From an uncultured Arthrobacter sp. (GTDB taxonomy: Bacteria; Actinomycetota; Actinomycetes; Actinomycetales; Micrococcaceae), in the NCBI RefSeq assembly GCF_902805515.1, contig NZ_CADCTE010000172.1, positions 1 to 64,000 on the forward strand: a stretch of 64,000 bases of DNA. The letters are read 5' to 3'. Under the pieces are notes generated by a model that saw nothing but the letters and a program-made list of their open reading frames with translations, searched no databases and was not told where the DNA came from. Both the position numbers and the translations under genes were made by a program. The first letter of the stretch is position 1, and every line of letters starts with the position of its first letter. Of the stretch, positions 59,992 to 64,000 are shown one piece after another.

Positions 59992-61149
59992 ATGAACCAC
60001 GCCCTACCGGCGGTGGCCGAAGGCATCGACGCGACCGCCCGGGGAGTCGGGCCGGTGGGACCGGTCTTCGAGGATGTCGAGCGCATTGCGGTGCTGCGCG
60101 GCGGAGGCCTCGGTGACCTGATGTTCGCCGTGCCCGCCATCGACGCCCTCAAGGCCCGGTACCCCCAGGCACGCATCACCCTGCTGGGCACCCCGCTCGC
60201 CGCCGCGCTGCTCAGGGACCGCCCCGGGCCGGTGTCCGACGTCGAGATCCTTCCGGCGGCACCGGGCATCCGCGGGGGGACGGCTGACCCGCTGGCGGTT
60301 GAGGAGTTCTTCGACCGGATGGCCGCGCTGAACTTCGACCTGGCCGTCCAGATCCACGGCGGTGGGCGCAACTCGAATCCATTCCTGCTGCGCCTGGGCG
60401 CCCGGCACACGATCGGAACCCGGACCCCCGACGCGGCGGCGCTCGAGCGCACGATTCCCTACGTCTACTACCAGCACGAGGTCTTCCGCGCCCTTGAGGT
60501 TGCCGGTCTCGCGGGGGCTGAACCACGGATCCTCGAGCCGCGGATCGCGGTACGGGCCGACGAACTCGACGACGCCGCCCGGCTCGTGCCCGGCGACGGC
60601 CCGCTGGTGACCCTCCATCCGGGGGCGACCGATCCCCGCCGGCGCTGGCCGGCGGAATCCTTTGCCGCGGTGGCCGCGCTCGCGGCCGCCGACGGCGCCC
60701 GGGTCCTCGTGGTGGGCGACGAAACGGACCTCCCGGCGGCACGGGAGATCCTTCGGGTCGCACGCCGGCAGGCGCCCGGGGCCTCAATCACCTCGCTGGC
60801 CGGAGACCTCGACCTGGGCCAGCTGGCCGGGGTGCTTGCCGCAAGCACCGTGGTCGTCGGCAACGACAGCGGCCCCCGCCACCTCGCGCAGGCCGTGGGC
60901 ACCCCGACCGTCGGGGTCTATTGGATCGGGAACGTCATCAATGCCGGTGCCATCGGCCGCGCGCTGCACCGCGTCCACTTCGCCTGGGTCACCGCCTGCG
61001 CCACCTGCGGCGTGGACGTGACCCAGGTGGGCTGGACGGCCGAACGGTGCGAGCACGACGATTCCTTCGTGGGCACCGTCCGGCCGGAGGCCGTCTACGA
61101 CGATGTGCGGCAGCTTATGGCCACGAACCTTCCTCTTCGTGGCAGATGA
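59992..61149 (+). CDS. Family 9 glycosyltransferase, heptosyltransferase-like
   Basis: A 385-residue GT-B enzyme. VLRGGGLGDLMFAVPAIDAL opens the first half; LHPGATDPRRRWPAESFAAVAALA and VGNDSGPRHLAQAVGTPTVGVYW are the GT9 donor-site motifs shared with WaaC/WaaF/WaaQ. The family uses ADP-heptose, which fits the neighbouring GmhA- and HldE-like genes. CAGGAGGGGATC precedes the ATG. It is the only plus-strand gene of the cluster; its 3' end overlaps the convergent SDR gene by 35 bp. Confidence 0.9.
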   Translation: MNHALPAVAEGIDATARGVGPVGPVFEDVERIAVLRGGGLGDLMFAVPAIDALKARYPQARITLLGTPLAAALLRDRPGPVSDVEILPAAPGIRGGTADPLAVEEFFDRMAALNFDLAVQIHGGGRNSNPFLLRLGARHTIGTRTPDAAALERTIPYVYYQHEVFRALEVAGLAGAEPRILEPRIAVRADELDDAARLVPGDGPLVTLHPGATDPRRRWPAESFAAVAALAAADGARVLVVGDETDLPAAREILRVARRQAPGASITSLAGDLDLGQLAGVLAASTVVVGNDSGPRHLAQAVGTPTVGVYWIGNVINAGAIGRALHRVHFAWVTACATCGVDVTQVGWTAERCEHDDSFVGTVRPEAVYDDVRQLMATNLPLRGR

Positions 61150-61840
61150 GCATCTGGCGCACCTCGCAGCCCCGCGGCTGAGACAGGGCGAACAGGATGG
61201 CGGCGGCCACCCGCTCGGGGTCGTTGAGCCGTGAGTCGTCCTGCGGCTTGTACTGTTCGTCGCGGTCGTCGAAGAAGCGGGTCTTCATGCCCCCCGGGAT
61301 GATGGTGGTGACCCCCATCCGGCCGGCGGTTTCGGCCGCGAGGGCGTGGGAGAAACCGACGACGCCGAACTTCGAGGCGCAGTAGGCGGTGGCGTCGGCC
61401 ACCGCACGGATGCCGAGGGTCGAAGCGATCGTCACCACCCGTCCATGGACGGGCAGGAGGTAGGGCAAGGCGGCCCGAACGGTGGAGACGGTGCCGAGCA
61501 GGTTGACGCCCAGGACCTTTTCCCACTGCTCGGCCGGAACGTCTTCGAGCTTGCCGCAGCGGTCGATGCCGGCGGCGGTCACCACGGCGTCGAGCCCGCC
61601 GAGCGCCTCTCCCGCCTCCCGGACGGCGGCCTCGACCGCGCTCCGGTCGGCCACATCGACCTCGAAGGCCTTGACCCCGGAGACCCGGCTGACGTCGAGG
61701 TCGAGGACAACCGGGGTGCCGCCGGCGGCCAGGACGGCCTGCACTACGGCGGCTCCGAGGCCGGAGCCTCCCCCGGTGACGAGCACCCGTCCGGGGTTGG
61801 ACGCAATCGGGGACCGCTGGTCAGTTGTTGGAGGTGTCAT
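61115..61840 (-). CDS. SDR family oxidoreductase in heptose cluster
   Basis: A 241-residue short-chain dehydrogenase from the ATG at 61840, with AAAGGAAG upstream. RVLVTGGGSGLGAAVVQAVLAAGG is the cofactor motif; DAVVTAAGID, then IASTLGIR and YCASKFGVVGF give the Ser, Tyr and Lys. It is a classical SDR rather than the extended HldD-type epimerase, so the sugar role is uncertain. It follows the second HldE-like gene by 74 bp and overlaps the GT9 gene tail to tail. Confidence 0.88.
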   Translation of the reverse strand: MTPPTTDQRSPIASNPGRVLVTGGGSGLGAAVVQAVLAAGGTPVVLDLDVSRVSGVKAFEVDVADRSAVEAAVREAGEALGGLDAVVTAAGIDRCGKLEDVPAEQWEKVLGVNLLGTVSTVRAALPYLLPVHGRVVTIASTLGIRAVADATAYCASKFGVVGFSHALAAETAGRMGVTTIIPGGMKTRFFDDRDEQYKPQDDSRLNDPERVAAAILFALSQPRGCEVRQMLICHEEEGSWP

Positions 61841-61914
61841 TTCTTCCTTTCGGTTGCTGCGGAGGTGCCCCCGGCCCGGCGGTTCGACCGGGCCGTCGCT
61901 GGGGCGGGGCCCGC

Positions 61915-63276
61915 TCAGCCCACGCGGGCCAGCGCGGCCGCGAGTTTCGTGGTGGAACGGGCCGGAATGTAGGGAACGGTGACGGTCCTGCCGCCCCAGC
62001 CGGCGACGAGGCGCGCCTCCGGCAGGTCGGCTGCGGCGTAGTCGCCGCCCTTGACCCAGATGTCCGGCCGCAGGCGTTCGAGGGCGTTTTCCGGTGTCGA
62101 TTCTTCGAAGACCAGCACCGCGTCGACGCACTCAAGGGCGAGGAGCAGCTCCACCCGGTCCTCAATCTGCATGATCGGCCGGGTTTCTCCCTTGAGCCGG
62201 CGCACCGAGGCATCCGAGTTCAGGCACACGATGAGGCAGTCGCCCAGCCCACGGGCGGCGGCGAGGGTGCGGGCATGGCCGGCGTGAAGCAGGTCGAAGC
62301 ACCCTCCGGTGGCCACCACCGTGCCGCCCGCCTCGCGCGTCCGCCGGGCCGTGTCGAGGGCGTCCGCGCCGGGGACGGCAAGTACCTCCGGTTCCCGGAC
62401 GGCGCGGAGGGAGGAGACCCCGCCGGCACCCAAAAAGGCCGCCGCGGCCTGCACCGCCTCCTGCGCGGCGGCGTCGAGCGCATACCCGCGGGCCAGTGCG
62501 ACGGCGAGGGTGGCGGCGAAGCGGTCGCCGGCGCCGCAGGGATCGGGGGCGGTGACCTTCGGGGCGGGAACGGCCTGGGGCAGGGCATCCTCCGCCGAGA
62601 CCAGCGCGCCCCGTTCCCCCAGGGTCACCACCACGGCCCGGGCCTTCCACCGCGTGCGCAGGCGGTCGGCGGCCTCGGCGGCCGCGGCGGTCCGCTCTCC
62701 GTCGACCCCAGTGAACCGGAGCGCCTCGGCGAAATTGGGCGTCACCGCCGTGGTTCCGGGCAGCGGGTCGGCCCCCGACGGGTGGGGGTCCCAGACGACC
62801 GGGACCCGCCCCACCTGCCGCTCCAGCGCCTGGCGCAGGTCCTGGTTGAACAGCAGCCCCCGGCCGTAGTCGGCCACCACAATCGCCTCGGCGCGCTCGA
62901 GGGCGGCCGCCATCTCCGGGGTGCAGGCCGGCACCGGTGCCGGCGCGCACCCCTCATCGAAGCGCACCACGGGGTGCCCGGCGGCCCGGACCCGGGTCTT
63001 GACCGGGGTCGGGGCCCCGGACGGACCGGCGGTCACGGTGATCCCCTCGAGCTCGGCGCGCAGGAGGACCGCGGCGTCGTCGTCGGAGAGGACCGTGACC
63101 AGTTCGGTGTCGTGGCCGTCGCGCTGGAGCATCCGCGCCACCAGCCCTGCGCCGCCGGCCCGCCGCTGCACCGTGTCGACGTCGACGACCGGCACCGGGG
63201 CGTCCGGCGAGAGGCGATCCGCCGCTCCGGACAGGTCGGCGTCGAGGAGGACATCGCCGATCACCAGAACCCTCAT
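61915..63276 (-). CDS. HldE-like heptose kinase / adenylyltransferase 2
   Basis: A 453-residue bifunctional protein from the ATG at 63276, with GGAGGAA upstream. Residues about 1-300 are a PfkB-type kinase: MRVLVIGDVLLDADLSGAADRLSP and the catalytic DPCGAGDRFAATLA. Residues about 315-450 are the nucleotidyltransferase with TGGCFDLLHAGHARTL and WVKGGDYAAADL. It overlaps the GmhA-like gene by four bases (ATGA). It differs clearly from the HldE-like protein at 56861, so the two may act on different sugars or provide separate steps. Confidence 0.88.
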   Translation of the reverse strand: MRVLVIGDVLLDADLSGAADRLSPDAPVPVVDVDTVQRRAGGAGLVARMLQRDGHDTELVTVLSDDDAAVLLRAELEGITVTAGPSGAPTPVKTRVRAAGHPVVRFDEGCAPAPVPACTPEMAAALERAEAIVVADYGRGLLFNQDLRQALERQVGRVPVVWDPHPSGADPLPGTTAVTPNFAEALRFTGVDGERTAAAAEAADRLRTRWKARAVVVTLGERGALVSAEDALPQAVPAPKVTAPDPCGAGDRFAATLAVALARGYALDAAAQEAVQAAAAFLGAGGVSSLRAVREPEVLAVPGADALDTARRTREAGGTVVATGGCFDLLHAGHARTLAAARGLGDCLIVCLNSDASVRRLKGETRPIMQIEDRVELLLALECVDAVLVFEESTPENALERLRPDIWVKGGDYAAADLPEARLVAGWGGRTVTVPYIPARSTTKLAAALARVG

Positions 63277-63962
63277 GAGCGTTCCTCCCGGTACCGGCGC
63301 ACTTCCGAATCGAACGCCCGGCACAGCGCGTGCAGGGCGATCAGGTGTCCCTCCTGGGCGTTGGCCGAGGCTGCCTCCACCGCAACGTAGTCGTCGACGC
63401 AGCAGCTGAGCGGGTTGGGCGCCGAACCGGTGAGGGCCCAGGTGGTGATGCCTGCCGCCCGGGCCGCCTCCACCGCGTGCAGCAGGTTCGGGCTTTTCCC
63501 GCTCGTGCTGAGCAGGATCAGCACGTCGCCGCGCCGGCCGTGGGCGCGCACCTGACGGGCGAACAGCTGGTCGTACCCGTAGTCGTTGGCGATCGCGGTT
63601 ACCGCCGAGCTCTCGGCATGGAGGGAGATCGCGGAGAACGGCTCGCGCTCGCCGTCGAACCTTCCCACCAGTTCGGCGGTGAGGTGCTGTGCCTCGGCAG
63701 CCGACCCGCCGTTTCCTGCGGCGAGCAGCCGGCTTCCGGTCAGCAGGCGCCCGGCCAGTTCCACGCCCCAGCGGGCGAGGTGGTCCGCCTCGGCGCGCAG
63801 GGATTCGAGGGCGGGAAGGACCGCCGCCAGGTGTTCCACGACGGCCTTGCGGGAGTGCGCATGCCGCTCGTCGGAGAATCCGTCGAGTCCGGCCGGAAGG
63901 TCCCGGTCGTGCGCCGGCAGGGTGCCGAGGGGCCGGCCGGCGTTGAGGTATTCGGCGGTCAC
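63273..63962 (-). CDS. GmhA-like SIS sugar isomerase
   Basis: A 229-residue SIS-domain protein from a GTG with GGGAGGGAGG upstream. LLAAGNGGSAAEAQHLTAELVGRFDGEREP is the phosphoheptose isomerase signature; LLSTSGKSPNLLHAVEAARA is the second phosphate-binding loop; QEGHLIALHALCRAF is the end. In Gram-negatives GmhA converts sedoheptulose 7-phosphate to D-glycero-manno-heptose 7-phosphate. It directly precedes and overlaps the second HldE-like gene, which strongly supports this step. Confidence 0.9.
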   Translation of the reverse strand: MTAEYLNAGRPLGTLPAHDRDLPAGLDGFSDERHAHSRKAVVEHLAAVLPALESLRAEADHLARWGVELAGRLLTGSRLLAAGNGGSAAEAQHLTAELVGRFDGEREPFSAISLHAESSAVTAIANDYGYDQLFARQVRAHGRRGDVLILLSTSGKSPNLLHAVEAARAAGITTWALTGSAPNPLSCCVDDYVAVEAASANAQEGHLIALHALCRAFDSEVRRYREERS

Positions 63963-64000
63963 AGCGCCCTCCCTCCCGTGCTCTCCAGTGGGCGCGGCAG
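63959..64000 (-). CDS. C-terminal end of an upstream gene, cut by window edge
   Basis: An open frame enters from the edge and stops at a TGA (63961-63959) that overlaps the GTG start of the isomerase as GTGA. The last residues are LPRPLESTGGRAL. Stop-start overlap of this kind is common within this cluster, so an upstream operon partner is likely, but nothing more can be said. Confidence 0.4.
   Translation of the reverse strand: MPRPLESTGGRAL

Overview
The window is high-GC, densely coded chromosomal DNA from an actinobacterium, most likely a member of the Micrococcaceae such as Arthrobacter sensu lato. The evidence is the GC-rich third codon positions, frequent GTG starts, DUF6318, DUF3072 and DUF2795 proteins typical of that group, and the actinobacterial gene orders murA-plsC-gpsA-ddl and ilvB-ilvN-ilvC-serA. 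I see no insertion sequence, prophage, rRNA or CRISPR array.

Layout. 1-6.2 kb: two tandem DUF6318 lipoproteins (the first cut by the window edge), a stress-type SDR, a glycosyltransferase, a DUF3072 protein, and a GTP cyclohydrolase II fused to a RibD-type reductase. 5.3-11.5 kb: a proline-use locus with a LysR regulator divergent from a permease and bifunctional putA. 11.6-15.9 kb: ddl, gpsA, plsC and murA for envelope synthesis. 16.2-19.7 kb: leuCD, a divergent IclR regulator and a DUF1697 protein. 19.8-23.2 kb: a pair of dynamin-like GTPases. 23.3-26.7 kb: tRNA-Glu, tRNA-Gln, a HAD phosphatase, gltX and a fumarylacetoacetase-family gene. 26.9-30.9 kb: a signalling region with a 47-residue secreted peptide, a divergent TPR-like protein, a palindromic promoter, a cysteine-rich short ORF, an STAS-like protein and a GGDEF/EAL protein.

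31-47.3 kb is dominated by branched-chain amino acid synthesis (ilvE, leuB, ilvC, ilvN, ilvB, ilvD) with serA. Interspersed are a repeat-rich surface protein, a soluble sensor kinase, metG and a formamidase. With leuCD, every step of valine and leucine synthesis except leuA is present. Two control layers are visible. The palindrome GTCTCA-N5-TGAGAC occurs both in the leuC/IclR intergenic region and just upstream of leuB. The ilvB leader encodes a 15-residue peptide rich in Val, Ile and Leu, followed by a terminator hairpin, which is a classical attenuator.

47.5-55.9 kb holds a hypothetical protein, a 2-hydroxyacid dehydrogenase, a membrane sensor kinase, tRNA-Lys, an acyltransferase-3/SGNH protein, small proteins and a DHA2 exporter. 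56-64 kb is a glycan cluster built around activated heptose chemistry: a GmhA-like isomerase, two HldE-like kinase/nucleotidyltransferases, GT9 and GT2 glycosyltransferases, an SDR and an aldehyde dehydrogenase. This is unusual because Gram-positive actinobacteria lack lipopolysaccharide.

The strongest candidates for something undescribed are the secreted-peptide/TPR/c-di-GMP region (26.9-30.9 kb), the heptose cluster (56-64 kb) and the RibA-reductase fusion (3.8-5.2 kb).
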